The notes under the pieces are model-generated. The model searched no databases. It had not been told where the DNA came from and worked only from the letters and a program-made list of their open reading frames with translations. A program made the position numbers and the translations under genes. DNA of 64,000 nucleotides from JADLHS01 sp964539515 (GTDB lineage: Bacteria > Verrucomicrobiota > Verrucomicrobiia > Limisphaerales > JADLHS01): positions 44,008 through 108,007 of the forward strand of contig CAZIJO010000001.1 of NCBI GenBank assembly GCA_964539515.1, given 5' to 3'. How positions within the stretch are numbered: the first letter of the stretch is position 1; each line of letters starts with the position of its first letter. Below, piece after piece: positions 54,824 through 64,000 of this stretch.

Positions 54824-54896
54824 GGGTCAATGCGAGAATTGTTGGCACTCCGCTGGAAGGTTGGACATCACGATACTGGCTGGCTACACTCTTCCT

Positions 54897-57737
54897 GTGT
54901 CCACGAAGTGTTTCCATTGGTGGCTTTGCGTATCGTTGTTGCCGGGCGTGATGTTTGCGGCGGCGGCCGTGGACGTTTCGCAGCTGCCTCCCGCCGCCAC
55001 CCGCACGATGGACTTCAAAAAGGACATCCAGCCCATCCTCAAGCACTCCTGCCAGTCCTGTCACGGTGCGGAAAAGCAAAAGGGCGAGTACCGCCTCGAC
55101 GCAAAAACGGCGGCGCTCAAGGGCGGCGAGAATTACACGCCCGCCATCAAGCCGGGCGATAGCGCGGGCAGCCCGTTGATCCATCTGGTTGCCGGCCTGG
55201 TGCCTGACGCGAAGATGCCGGCCAAAGGCGAGCCGCTCACCCGGGAACAGATCGGTTTGTTGCGGGCGTGGATCGACCAAGGGGCCGTCTGGCCCGAGAG
55301 TGGTCAGGTCGAAATTGATCCGATCAAATCGCACTGGGCCTTCCAGCCGGTGAAACGACCTGAAGTTCCGGGGGCCGGCAATCGCAAATCGGAAGCCGTC
55401 AATCCCATTGACGCCTTCATCGATGCGAAGCTCGCCGATAGCAAGTTGACGCCATCGCGTGAAGCGGACCGGGTGAGCCTCGTCCGGCGGCTTTACTTTG
55501 TGATGCTCGGGGTGCCGCCGACGCCGGAAGAAGTGGCGGCGTTCACGGCGGACCGGAAACCGCAGGCGTTCGAACGGCTTGTGGACCGGGTCCTGGATGA
55601 TCCGCGCTATGGCGAGCGCTGGGGGCGGCACTGGCTGGATGTCATTCGCTTTGCCGAGAGCAACGGCTTCGAGACGAATCGTGAGCGGCCGAACGGCTGG
55701 AAGTTTCGCGATTACGTCATCGCCGCCTTCAACGAGGACAAGCCGTACAACCAGTTTATCCGCGAACAAATCGTGGGGGACGCGCTGGGCGTGGATGTGG
55801 CCACGGGCTTTCTGGTGGGCGGGCCGGTGGACATCGTGAAAAGCCCCGATATCGCGCTGACCGCCCAGCAACGCGCCGATGAACTCGATGACATGGTCGG
55901 GACGACGGGCACGGCGTTTCTCGGGTTGACCCTCGGCTGCGCGCGCTGTCACTCGCACAAGTTCGATCCGATTTCGCAACGCGAATACTACTCCATGGCG
56001 GCGGTTTTTGCGGGCGTGCAACACGGCGAGCGCGCGCTACCGTTGCCGGGCGAGCGGGCGGCGGAGGTCACGAAACTCGACGGCCAAATCAAGGAACTGG
56101 AGCAGAAACTCGCGCGCTTCCTGGTTGCGCCCGCCCCGGCCAGCGTGGCGACCAACCTGCCCGGGCGGAAGTTGCGTCCGCCCGTCAACGCCGTTCGCAA
56201 CGAGGAAGTCTTTTCGCCAGTCGAAGCGAAATTGGTCCGGTTCACAATTCTGGCCGGAACGGGCGGCGAGCCGTGCATTGATGAACTCGAAGTCTGGTCC
56301 GGAGAACGCAACGTGGCGCTTGCGACCAATGGAACGAAGCCCACCGCCTCGGGTTCGCTGGCGGGGTACGAGATTCACAAACTGGAGCACCTCAACGATG
56401 GTCGCTCCGGGAATAACCGGTCGTGGATTTCCAGCGAGGTGAACCAGGGTTGGGTTCAGCTTGAATTTGCAAAGCCGGAGCGCATCGAGCGCATTGTCTG
56501 GGGCCGCGATCGGGACGGAAATTTCAAGGACCGGCTCGCCACCACCTATCGCATCGAGGGCGCGGTGGCCACCAACGCCTGGCAACTCCTGGCGAGTTCG
56601 GACGATCGCGAGCCGTACCAGGGCAAGATCGAGAAGCCCGCCGGACCGGTTTACCGTTTCGACGATGCGCCGTTGACCGAGGCCGAACAGGGTCGCCAAT
56701 GGCTGGCGGACTTGGAGAAAGCCCGGAAGGAGCGCAGCTCGCAGGCAAAGCCGCCGATGGTTTACGCCGGCACTTTTTCCCAGCCAGACGCCACCTTCCG
56801 GTTTCATCGCGGCGACCCGCTGCAAAAGCGTGAGCCGGTCCCGCCCGGAACGCTGGCGATCTTCAACCCCCTGACCCTGGCGACGAACACACCCGAGCAA
56901 CAGCGCCGCTTGGAACTGGCGGATTGGATTGCCAGCCCCGAGAATCCGCTGACGGCGCGGGTGCTGATGAATCGCATCTGGCAGCACCACTTCGGCGTCG
57001 GCCTGGTGAACACTCCGAATGATTTCGGCCGGAACGGCGCCAAGCCGTCCCATCCCGAATTGCTGGACTGGCTGGCGAGCGAGCTGGTGGCGCAAGGCTG
57101 GAGCATCAAGAAACTGCAGCGTCAGATTCTGACATCGGCGACCTGGCGGCAATCGAGCGCCCCGCGCCCCGAGGCCTTGCGGGTGGATGCGGGCAGCCGG
57201 TTGCTTTGGCGCTTTCCGCCGCGCCGGCTCGAGGCCGAGGGCATTCGCGACAGCATCCTCGCGGTGAGCGGCAATCTCGATCGCACGGCCGGTGGACCGA
57301 GCTTTTTCCTGCACGACGTGGACCGCGAGAACGTTTACCATTATCACCCGAAGGAAAAATTCAGCCCCGCCGAATCGCGTCGCATGGTTTACGCCTTCAA
57401 GGTGCGCATGGAGCAGGACGGCATCTTCGGCGCGTTTGATTGTCCGGACGGCAGCTTGGTCATGCCCAAGCGCAGCGTCTCGACGACGCCGTTGCAGGCG
57501 CTGAACCTGTTCAACAGCCGGTTCGTCCTCCAGCAGTCGGAGATCTTCGCCGGGCGGCTGCGCCAGGAAGCGGGGGAGAACCCCACCGCGCAGGTGAAAC
57601 GAGCCTGGCAGCTGGCCTTCAATCGTTCGCCTGAACCGAAGGAAGCAAAGAGTGCGGTGGCCTTTGCCCGGGCAGAGGGACTGCCCGCCCTTTGCCGCGC
57701 CATTTTGAACGCCAACGAATTTCTCTTCATCCCATGA
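54897..57737 (+). CDS. PSCyt1-DUF1549-DUF1553 protein, pair 3
   Basis: The product is 946 residues from GTG 54897, the first start after the repeat element that gives a signal peptide (HWWLCVSLLPGVMFAAAA). PSCyt1 carries CQSCH (about 53) and PSCyt2 GCARCHSHKFDPIS (about 350). A clear discoidin (F5/8) module with VRFTILAGTGGEPCIDELEVWSG and WVQLEFAKPERIERI (about 440-620) separates it from DUF1553, which holds LTARVLMNRIWQHHFGVGLVN, NDFGRNGAKPSHPELLDWLA and ANEFLFIP. It lacks the extended PSCyt1 insert of pairs 1, 2 and 4, so it belongs to a different subfamily. The frame is open to 54714, but that would translate the repeat. DUF1501 follows by ATGA overlap. Confidence 0.92.
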   Translation: MSTKCFHWWLCVSLLPGVMFAAAAVDVSQLPPAATRTMDFKKDIQPILKHSCQSCHGAEKQKGEYRLDAKTAALKGGENYTPAIKPGDSAGSPLIHLVAGLVPDAKMPAKGEPLTREQIGLLRAWIDQGAVWPESGQVEIDPIKSHWAFQPVKRPEVPGAGNRKSEAVNPIDAFIDAKLADSKLTPSREADRVSLVRRLYFVMLGVPPTPEEVAAFTADRKPQAFERLVDRVLDDPRYGERWGRHWLDVIRFAESNGFETNRERPNGWKFRDYVIAAFNEDKPYNQFIREQIVGDALGVDVATGFLVGGPVDIVKSPDIALTAQQRADELDDMVGTTGTAFLGLTLGCARCHSHKFDPISQREYYSMAAVFAGVQHGERALPLPGERAAEVTKLDGQIKELEQKLARFLVAPAPASVATNLPGRKLRPPVNAVRNEEVFSPVEAKLVRFTILAGTGGEPCIDELEVWSGERNVALATNGTKPTASGSLAGYEIHKLEHLNDGRSGNNRSWISSEVNQGWVQLEFAKPERIERIVWGRDRDGNFKDRLATTYRIEGAVATNAWQLLASSDDREPYQGKIEKPAGPVYRFDDAPLTEAEQGRQWLADLEKARKERSSQAKPPMVYAGTFSQPDATFRFHRGDPLQKREPVPPGTLAIFNPLTLATNTPEQQRRLELADWIASPENPLTARVLMNRIWQHHFGVGLVNTPNDFGRNGAKPSHPELLDWLASELVAQGWSIKKLQRQILTSATWRQSSAPRPEALRVDAGSRLLWRFPPRRLEAEGIRDSILAVSGNLDRTAGGPSFFLHDVDRENVYHYHPKEKFSPAESRRMVYAFKVRMEQDGIFGAFDCPDGSLVMPKRSVSTTPLQALNLFNSRFVLQQSEIFAGRLRQEAGENPTAQVKRAWQLAFNRSPEPKEAKSAVAFARAEGLPALCRAILNANEFLFIP

Positions 57738-59233
57738 GCCCGCTTTTCCGCTTCCACAGTCCGTTGCTGAACCGCCGGCGCTTTCTGGCTGACACCGGGA
57801 TCGGTCTCGGAGCCATCGCCCTCACGCACTTGCTCAGCCGGCAGGGGTTGCTCGCTGCCAGTGTGTCCGGGAAGGAATCGGTGCGGCCGGTGATTGACCC
57901 CGGCCATCCCTACGCGCCGCGGGCGACCCATTTCACGCCGCGGGCGAAGAACGTGCTCGTCATTTTTTGCAGCGGCGCGTGCAGCCAGCTCGACACGTTC
58001 GATTACAAGCCCGAGCTGATTCGCCGCCATGGCCAGCCGATGCCGGGCAATGAGAAGTTGATCACGTTCCAGGGCGAACAGGGCGCGCTGACGAAGAGCC
58101 CGTGGGAATTCAAACCGCGCGGGCAGAGCGGCAAGATGATTTCCGAGCTCGTGCCGCATCTCGGGGCGCTGGCGGATGACCTGTGCTTCATCCACTCGAT
58201 GCAGGGCAAAACGAACACGCACGGGCCGGGCGAGAATTTCATGTCCACCTGCAACACGCTGGATGGCTTTCCGAGCCTCGGAGCTTGGGCCACGTACGCC
58301 CTCGGCACCGAGGATCAAAGCCTGCCGGCCTACGTCGCCATCCCCGACCCGCGTGGCAAGCCGCAGAACAGCGTCAACAACTGGGCGCCCGGCTTCCTGC
58401 CGGCCGCCTTCCAGGGCACGGAGTTCAACGCCACGAACCCGATTCGCAATCTCGCCCGCCCGGAATCGATTCCCGCGCCCTCCGACGCCGCCACGCGGGG
58501 ATTCCTCCAGCGTTTGAATGAGCATCATGCCGAACGATTCCCGGGCGACACGGAACTCGCGGCGCGGATTGCGAGCTATGAACTCGCTGCCCGCATGCAG
58601 CTGACCATTCCGGAGGTTGCGGATCTTTCCAGCGAGCCGGCGCACATCCTCAAGCTCTACGGCGCGGACGAGGGCGGTTCGAAGATCAATGAGACCCGCG
58701 CGGCTTATGCGCGGAATTGCATACTGGCCCGCCGGCTGGTCGAGAAAGGCGTGCGATTCGTCCAGCTCTTCAACGGCGCCTATCAGACCGGCGGCGAGGG
58801 CGTGAGCAACTGGGACGGCCACAAGGAACTCTTCAAACAATACAGTTTGCACGGCCCGGTGCTCGACCAGCCGACCGCCGGGTTGCTGATTGATCTCAAA
58901 CAGCGCGGTCTGCTCGAGAGCACGCTGGTCGTCTGGTGCACGGAGTTCGGGCGCATGCCGACGTTCCAAAAGGGCGCCCAGGGCCGCGATCACAATCCGG
59001 CCGGCTTCACCTGCTGGCTGGCGGGTGCGGGGGTCAAGAAAGGTTTCAGCTACGGCGCGACGGATGATTTTGGCTACAAGGCCATCGAGAACATCGTCAC
59101 GGTGTACGACCTGCATGCGACGATTCTCCATCTGCTGGGGCTCGATCACGAACGGCTGACCTACTACCACAACGGCCTGGAGCGCCGGCTGACGGATGTG
59201 CATGGCCAGGTGGTGAAGGAGATTCTCGTTTGA
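57734..59233 (+). CDS. DUF1501 protein, pair 3
   Basis: The product is 499 residues from ATG 57734 (ATGA with previous stop). NRRRFLADTGIGLGA is the Tat signal. Motifs NVLVIFCSGACSQLDTFDYKP, NTHGPGENFMSTCNTLDGFP, GVRFVQLFNGAYQTG, TEFGRMPTFQ and RDHNPAGFTCWLAGAGVKKG identify DUF1501. It has CSG instead of NGG/TGG in the first active-site-like block and a longer spacer before it than the other copies. The stop overlaps the next start by TTGA. Confidence 0.94.
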   Translation: MSPLFRFHSPLLNRRRFLADTGIGLGAIALTHLLSRQGLLAASVSGKESVRPVIDPGHPYAPRATHFTPRAKNVLVIFCSGACSQLDTFDYKPELIRRHGQPMPGNEKLITFQGEQGALTKSPWEFKPRGQSGKMISELVPHLGALADDLCFIHSMQGKTNTHGPGENFMSTCNTLDGFPSLGAWATYALGTEDQSLPAYVAIPDPRGKPQNSVNNWAPGFLPAAFQGTEFNATNPIRNLARPESIPAPSDAATRGFLQRLNEHHAERFPGDTELAARIASYELAARMQLTIPEVADLSSEPAHILKLYGADEGGSKINETRAAYARNCILARRLVEKGVRFVQLFNGAYQTGGEGVSNWDGHKELFKQYSLHGPVLDQPTAGLLIDLKQRGLLESTLVVWCTEFGRMPTFQKGAQGRDHNPAGFTCWLAGAGVKKGFSYGATDDFGYKAIENIVTVYDLHATILHLLGLDHERLTYYHNGLERRLTDVHGQVVKEILV

Positions 59234-62200
59234 TTCGATCTTCAGTGGAAAACCACGAACAGCCAGCCTGCCACCCGCAACCACAATTGCCGGTAGCGGC
59301 GAACCGGCAAGCGTTCGCTGGAGGTTGGGCGTTGAATGTCCGTTGCCCGGTCTTGCTGGGGATTGCTGTTGTCCTGGCCTCGCCCGTCGGTCCCGCCGCT
59401 TCGGCTTTCGGTGCGCCGGTGGACTTTGCGCGGGACGTCCGGCCGATTTTGCAGGCGCATTGCTACGAGTGCCATGGGCCGGAGAAGCAGAAAAATGGAT
59501 ACCGGCTCGATGTCCGGGAGATCGCGTTAAAGGGAGGCGACAGCGGGGAGGCGGCGATCCGGCCGCACGATGCCAGACAAAGTCCACTCATCCGCATGGT
59601 CAGCGGCGCGGATGAGGACATGGTGATGCCGCCAGCGAAGAGCAATAAGCGGCGGCTCACGACGACCGAAGTGGCGGTGTTGCGGGCGTGGATCGATGAA
59701 GGGCCGGCGTGGCCGGACGAATTCGCCGGGACCCCGAAAGACTCAAAACCGCACTGGTCCCTGATGCCACTGGTGAAGCCCAGCGTGCCGGGGGGAGCGG
59801 CGAATCCGATTGATGCCTTCATTCTTGCCAAGCTGAAGGAGCAACACCTCGCACCCTCGCCGGCCGCAGATCGACCGACCTTGATTCGCCGGCTTTATTT
59901 CGATCTCACTGGCTTGCCGCCCACGCCCGGGGAAGTCGAGGCTTTTGTCGGGAACAACGACCCGAAAGCCTATGAGAGGCTCGTGGACCAATTGCTGGCC
60001 TCGCCTCGCTACGGCGAGCGTTGGGCGCGGCATTGGCTGGATGTGGTGCATTACGGCGAGACGCACGGATACGACAAGGATCAACCGCGGCCCAATGCCT
60101 GGCCGTATCGCGATTACGTCATTCGCAGTTTCAATGCGGACAAACCGTACGCCCGCTTCGTCCAGGAGCAATTGGCGGGCGACATATTGTTTCCCGGAAC
60201 CCGGGATGGCTTCGAGGCGTTGGGGTTCATCTCGGCCGGGCCGTGGGATCTGATCGGGCACGCCGAGGTGCCCGAATCCAAGATGGATGGCCAGGTCGCC
60301 CGGCATCTGGACCGCGACGACATGGTCGCCAACACCATCCAGACCTTCAACAGCCTGACCGTGCAGTGCGCCCAATGCCACAATCACAAGTTCGATCCCA
60401 TTTCGCAGGAGGATTACTATCGCCTCCAGGCCGTCTTCGCCGCGGTGGACCGGGCGGATCAGAAATATGACATCGATCCGGCGGTGGCCCGGGAACGCAA
60501 GGCCCTGACGGAACGGCAAACGGCCCTGGCGGCGCAGAAGAAGGAGGTGGACGAAAAAATCATCACCCGCGCGGGCCCGCCGTTGGTTGAACTCGACCAG
60601 AAAATTGCGGCGCTCACCAAAGCCGCAAAGCGCGGCGATGCGATGGGCTACCACAGCAACATCGAGAAGAAGCAGGACACCACCAAGTGGGTGCAGGTGG
60701 ATTTGGGTCGTCGCGTGCCGCTGGACCGCATCGTCCTGCACCCGTGCAAGGATGACTTCAATGGCATCGGCGAAGGCTTCGGTTTTCCTGTACGGTTCCG
60801 CGTAGAGCTTTCGGACGATCTTGAATTCAAGACGGATGTGACCCTGGTGGGTGATTACACCAGGGAGGATTTTGCCAATCCCAAGCTCAAGGCGCAGACC
60901 ATGGAGGCCAAAGGGCGCGTGGCCCGGTTTGTCCGCGTCACCGCCACCAAACTCGTCCTGCGGCAGGATGACTACATTTTCGCGCTGGCCGAACTCGAGG
61001 CGCTCACGGCTGATGGCACCAACGCCGCGCTGGGCGTGGCCGTCACCGCGCTGGATTCCATCGAGGCCGCCGTCCGCTGGCAGAAGGTGAACCTGACCGA
61101 TGGCTGGTATCCCGGCGTCAACGTGAGCGACAGCGCCGAAATCGTCGCCCTGCGCCAGCAGCGCGAGGAACTGGTCGCGCGGACCACGCTTGCGGCGGAA
61201 AAGGCCACGCTGGAAGCAATCGAGCAGGATCAGGCCGCGGTGAAAGCGGACCTCGGAAAATTGCCGCCGCCAAGCACGGCCTATGTTGCGGCCGTGTATA
61301 CCGGCTCGGGCGCGTTCACCGGGACCGGGGCCAAAGGCGGGAAACCGCGGCCCGTGTACGTGTTGAATCGCGGCAGCATTCAGAGTCCGGGCAAGGAGGT
61401 TGCCCCCGGCACGTTGAAATGTCTGCCCGGACTCCCGGCGGATTTTGATCTGCCGCCAGACCACCGGGAAGGGGAGCGGCGGGCCGCCCTCGCGCGCTGG
61501 TTGACGCGGCGCGACAATCCGCTGACGTGGCGCTCGGCGGTTAATCGCGTCTGGCAGTATCACTTTGGCCGTGGGCTCGTGGAAACCCCGAATGATTTTG
61601 GGCGAATGGGCGCGTTGCCGACGCATCCCGAACTGCTCGATTGGCTGGCGGTGGAGTTTCGCGACGGTGGACAGTCGCTCAAGCAGTTGCACCGGCGCAT
61701 CGTGACCAGCGCGACGTATCGGCAAAGTTCCGCCGGGGTGGCAGCCTTCGAAAAGGTGGATGCCGACAACCGCTACTTGTGGCGCGCGAACCGGCGCAAG
61801 CTGGAAGCCGAGGCGGTGCGGGATGCGGTGCTGTTCGTTTCCGGCAAGCTGGATCTAACGGTGGGAGGGGCGAGCTTCAAGGATTTCGTGATCGAGAAAC
61901 CCGAGCATTCGCCGCACTACGAGTACCGCCTTCACGATCCGGAGGATCCGAAGTCGTTCCGTCGCTCCATCTATCGCTTCATCGTCCGGTCACAGCAGCA
62001 ACCGTTCATGACCACGCTTGATTGCGCCGACCCGTCCATGCAGGTTGGCCGGCGGAACGAAAGTCAGTCGCCCCTCCAGGCCCTGGCCATGTTGAACAAC
62101 GCGCTGATGCTGACCATGGCGAAACATTTCGCCGCTAAATTGGACCAATCGGACGGGGAACTGCCCGCCAAGGTTCAGCGGGCGTACCAGGAAGCCATCG

Positions 62201-62316
62201 GCCGGGCCCCGTCGCGGGAAGACCAGGCGGTGCTGGTGGAATACGCGCAACAATATGGGCTGACCAATTTCTGCCGGGTGCTGTTTAACTTGAACGAGTT
62301 TTCGTTCGTGGACTGA
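59230..62316 (+). CDS. PSCyt1-DUF1549-DUF1553 protein, pair 4
   Basis: The product is 1028 residues from TTG 59230 (overlap TTGA). The signal peptide is unusually far in (about 37-62, LLGIAVVLASPVGPAASAFGA), so a later TTG start near 59330 is possible. PSCyt1 has CYECH (about 79), PSCyt2 QCAQCHNHKFDPIS. A coiled-coil segment (about 415-465, KALTERQTALAAQKKEVDEKI) leads into a discoidin-like module (about 475-600, KWVQVDLGRRVPLDRIVLHP) and the DUF1553 domain (TWRSAVNRVWQYHFGRGLVE, NDFGRMGALPTHPELLDWLA). Function as for the other pairs. The partner DUF1501 gene follows 2 bases later. Confidence 0.93.
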   Translation: MIRSSVENHEQPACHPQPQLPVAANRQAFAGGWALNVRCPVLLGIAVVLASPVGPAASAFGAPVDFARDVRPILQAHCYECHGPEKQKNGYRLDVREIALKGGDSGEAAIRPHDARQSPLIRMVSGADEDMVMPPAKSNKRRLTTTEVAVLRAWIDEGPAWPDEFAGTPKDSKPHWSLMPLVKPSVPGGAANPIDAFILAKLKEQHLAPSPAADRPTLIRRLYFDLTGLPPTPGEVEAFVGNNDPKAYERLVDQLLASPRYGERWARHWLDVVHYGETHGYDKDQPRPNAWPYRDYVIRSFNADKPYARFVQEQLAGDILFPGTRDGFEALGFISAGPWDLIGHAEVPESKMDGQVARHLDRDDMVANTIQTFNSLTVQCAQCHNHKFDPISQEDYYRLQAVFAAVDRADQKYDIDPAVARERKALTERQTALAAQKKEVDEKIITRAGPPLVELDQKIAALTKAAKRGDAMGYHSNIEKKQDTTKWVQVDLGRRVPLDRIVLHPCKDDFNGIGEGFGFPVRFRVELSDDLEFKTDVTLVGDYTREDFANPKLKAQTMEAKGRVARFVRVTATKLVLRQDDYIFALAELEALTADGTNAALGVAVTALDSIEAAVRWQKVNLTDGWYPGVNVSDSAEIVALRQQREELVARTTLAAEKATLEAIEQDQAAVKADLGKLPPPSTAYVAAVYTGSGAFTGTGAKGGKPRPVYVLNRGSIQSPGKEVAPGTLKCLPGLPADFDLPPDHREGERRAALARWLTRRDNPLTWRSAVNRVWQYHFGRGLVETPNDFGRMGALPTHPELLDWLAVEFRDGGQSLKQLHRRIVTSATYRQSSAGVAAFEKVDADNRYLWRANRRKLEAEAVRDAVLFVSGKLDLTVGGASFKDFVIEKPEHSPHYEYRLHDPEDPKSFRRSIYRFIVRSQQQPFMTTLDCADPSMQVGRRNESQSPLQALAMLNNALMLTMAKHFAAKLDQSDGELPAKVQRAYQEAIGRAPSREDQAVLVEYAQQYGLTNFCRVLFNLNEFSFVD

Positions 62317-62318
62317 GT

Positions 62319-63836
62319 ATGAAGAACACTTCGCCGTTTCACCGCCTCGCGCCGCCCCCGGCGCCGCTGAGTCGCCGCGAGTTTCTCTGGCGCTCCGGCG
62401 GCGGCCTCGGCGGCCTCGCGCTGGCCAGCCTGCTGGGCGGCGAGGGCCTGCTGGCCACGGCGGCGCGCGCGGCGGACGCCAACCCTCCGCGCGGGCTGCC
62501 GCAGTATCCGCCGCGGGCCAAGCGGGTCATCCAGATGTTCATGGGCGGCGCGGCGAGCCACCTCGACCTGTTCGATTACAAGCCGGAGCTCGTGAAACGG
62601 GACGGGCAGAAAAGCGATTTCGGTGAGCATGTCGAGGCGTTTCAGGACGGCCTCGGCCCCTGGAAAAAACCGGTGTGGCCGTTCAAACCGTATGGCCAAT
62701 CGGGCAAGCTGCTGAGCGATGTGGTCGCCGATCTGGGGCCGGTGGTGGACGAGATGGCATTCATTCACAACCTGGTCGGCAAGACCGGGGTTCACAGCCA
62801 GGCGACTTATCTGCAAGCCACCGGTTTTCAGCTGCCGGGATTTCCCGGCATGGGCTGCTGGGTCAGCTACGGTTTGGGCAGCATGAACGAGAATCTGCCG
62901 GCGTTCGTCGTGCTTCCGGATCATCGCGGTTTCGCTTCAAACGGTCCGAAAAATTGGGACGCAGCGTTCCTGCCGGGCCAGCACGCGGGCACGATGATTT
63001 ATCCCGGACGGGAAAATCCGATCACCGACCTGTTCCCCGAAAAGAGCGGGGAATTCATCTCGCCAACCAGTGAAGCGGCGGCCCACCAGGTCCTGACGCG
63101 GTTGAACCGCGAGCACGCCGAAACCCGCCCGGGCGACGCCCGGCTCGACGCGCGGATTCGCAGTTACGAGCTGGCGGCGCGCATGCAACTCGCCGCCCCC
63201 GAAGCGATGGATATTTCGAAGGAGCCGGACTATTTGCTCGAGCTCTATGGCATCCGGAAAAATCCGCCCACCTGGCCGAAGGAGATCAATGCCGAGGAGG
63301 AGATGGATTACTTCGGCCGCAAATGCCTGGTGGCCCGCCGGCTCGTGGAACGCGGGGTGCGCTTCGTTCAAATCTGGAGTGGCAACGACAACAGCTTTCC
63401 CCGACGCAACTGGGATTCGCACGAGGACATCCGGCGCGATCACGGCCCGCTGGCGCGGGGCTTTGCGCGCGGCGCAGCGGCCTTGATCCAGGATCTCAAA
63501 CAGCGCGGGCTGCTCGACGACACCATCATTCTGTGGACCACCGAGTTTGGCCGGATGCCGTCCACGCAGGGCGGCATGGGGCGCGACCACAATCCTTACG
63601 TGTTCACCAACTGGCTCTGTGGCGGCGGCATCAAGGGCGGCGTCGTTTGCGGCGAGAGCGATGAATGGGGCTACAAGCCGCTGAACCGCAGTAATCCGAC
63701 GACCGTGTACGACATTCATGCCACCATGCTGCACCTCCTCGGCATTAACCATGAAAAACTCACCTTCCGGCACAACGGCATTGATCGCCGGCTGACGGAT
63801 GTTCACGGCCACGTAATTAAGGGAATCCTCACCTGA
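62319..63836 (+). CDS. DUF1501 protein, pair 4
   Basis: The product is 505 residues from ATG 62319, just after the previous stop. SRREFLWRSGGGLGG is the Tat signal. RVIQMFMGGAASHLDLFDYKP, GVHSQATYLQATGFQLPGFPG, GVRFVQIWSGNDN, TEFGRMPSTQ and RDHNPYVFTNWLCGGGIKGG place it in DUF1501. It has MGGAAS where other copies have NGGAS or TGGAS. It closes the four-gene coupled run. Confidence 0.94.
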   Translation: MKNTSPFHRLAPPPAPLSRREFLWRSGGGLGGLALASLLGGEGLLATAARAADANPPRGLPQYPPRAKRVIQMFMGGAASHLDLFDYKPELVKRDGQKSDFGEHVEAFQDGLGPWKKPVWPFKPYGQSGKLLSDVVADLGPVVDEMAFIHNLVGKTGVHSQATYLQATGFQLPGFPGMGCWVSYGLGSMNENLPAFVVLPDHRGFASNGPKNWDAAFLPGQHAGTMIYPGRENPITDLFPEKSGEFISPTSEAAAHQVLTRLNREHAETRPGDARLDARIRSYELAARMQLAAPEAMDISKEPDYLLELYGIRKNPPTWPKEINAEEEMDYFGRKCLVARRLVERGVRFVQIWSGNDNSFPRRNWDSHEDIRRDHGPLARGFARGAAALIQDLKQRGLLDDTIILWTTEFGRMPSTQGGMGRDHNPYVFTNWLCGGGIKGGVVCGESDEWGYKPLNRSNPTTVYDIHATMLHLLGINHEKLTFRHNGIDRRLTDVHGHVIKGILT

Positions 63837-63940
63837 TATTGAATTCATTGGAGCTGGACGCGGACGCCACCGGCGGTTCGATTCGCGCTTAAGTTCTCAC
63901 CAATGACAGCGATGCGAGGGCGGGCGACTGCGGTGGAGCG

Positions 63941-64000
63941 CCGGTCTCCGACCCGGCGCGTTGGTAACAACCCGCTGGAACACGCCGGGTCGGAGACCGG
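63941..64000. repeat. Inverted-repeat element C at the window end
   Basis: CCGGTCTCCGACCCGGCG (63941-63958) and CGCCGGGTCGGAGACCGG (63983-64000) form a perfect 18-bp stem that extends 4 bases inward with one mismatch, around a loop of about 16 bases. It lies downstream of the pair-4 DUF1501 gene. With no T-run inside the window it is more like a REP/MITE than a terminator; the sequence may continue beyond 64000. Confidence 0.7.

Noticed and set aside
54714..54896. Upstream extension of the pair-3 DUF1553 frame
   Set aside because: It would translate inverted-repeat element B; the signal peptide starts at 54897.
1..64000. CRISPR arrays, rRNA genes, tRNA genes
   Set aside because: No regularly spaced repeats or rRNA/tRNA-like sequences were seen on either strand.

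Overview
The window looks like a chromosomal segment of a Verrucomicrobiota bacterium, probably of the Pedosphaera/Limisphaera type. It is GC-rich and carries four planctomycete/verrucomicrobial cytochrome (DUF1549/DUF1553) + DUF1501 gene pairs, a prepilin-like gene with the 'IELLVVIAMIALLAAMLLPAL' type signature usual in this phylum, many Sec- or Tat-exported proteins, and secreted proteins with Verrucomicrobia-style beta-helix and propeller repeats. I saw no rRNA, tRNA or CRISPR array.

Region 1 (1-6048, + strand) is an envelope-lipid block: the 3' part of an MMPL/HpnN-like RND transporter, a probable lipoprotein built from WPF/WPFY repeats, and mlaE, mlaF and mlaD-like (MCE) genes with overlapping ends. 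Region 2 (6060-7598) holds a Spy/CpxP-like exported protein on the minus strand, a secreted cyclophilin and a 64-residue hypothetical protein; the first two have convincing intrinsic terminators.

Region 3 (8160-19037) is the most striking accessory locus. A 1004-residue exported beta-helix protein is coupled to a 2194-residue RHS protein whose C-terminal tip is a DUF2235/Tle1-like lipase domain with FDGTNND, GFSRG, FDTVG and GAHSDIGGGY motifs. A small lipoprotein follows, a good candidate for periplasmic immunity. Between toxin and lipoprotein a 15-bp duplication brackets a degraded IS3-type transposase tail, and a decayed RAYT (REP-associated tyrosine transposase) lies just downstream.

Region 4 (19056-26361) holds an SBBP-type repeat protein, a minus-strand run (ABC-2 permease, DUF983 protein, RlmI-like methyltransferase) and several small hypothetical genes. 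Region 5 (26762-52360) is a polysaccharide-processing locus: a very large glycosidase fusion including a GH29-like domain, a Tat-exported alpha/alpha-barrel protein, two PSCyt/DUF1501 pairs, a prepilin-like fragment, a secreted isochorismatase-like fusion, a GH36-like (clan GH-D) protein, a ThuA-like/alpha-alpha barrel protein and a DUF2961 (GH172) protein. Region 6 (52437-64000) has a minus-strand beta-helix protein, two MITE-like inverted-repeat elements, two further PSCyt/DUF1501 pairs in a tightly coupled four-gene run, and a third inverted repeat at the window end.

The likely themes are envelope lipid traffic, contact-type toxin/immunity, and extracellular degradation of complex (possibly fucose- or arabinose/fructose-containing, sulfated or methylated) glycans. 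Functions are assigned from motifs read by eye; no database search was possible.
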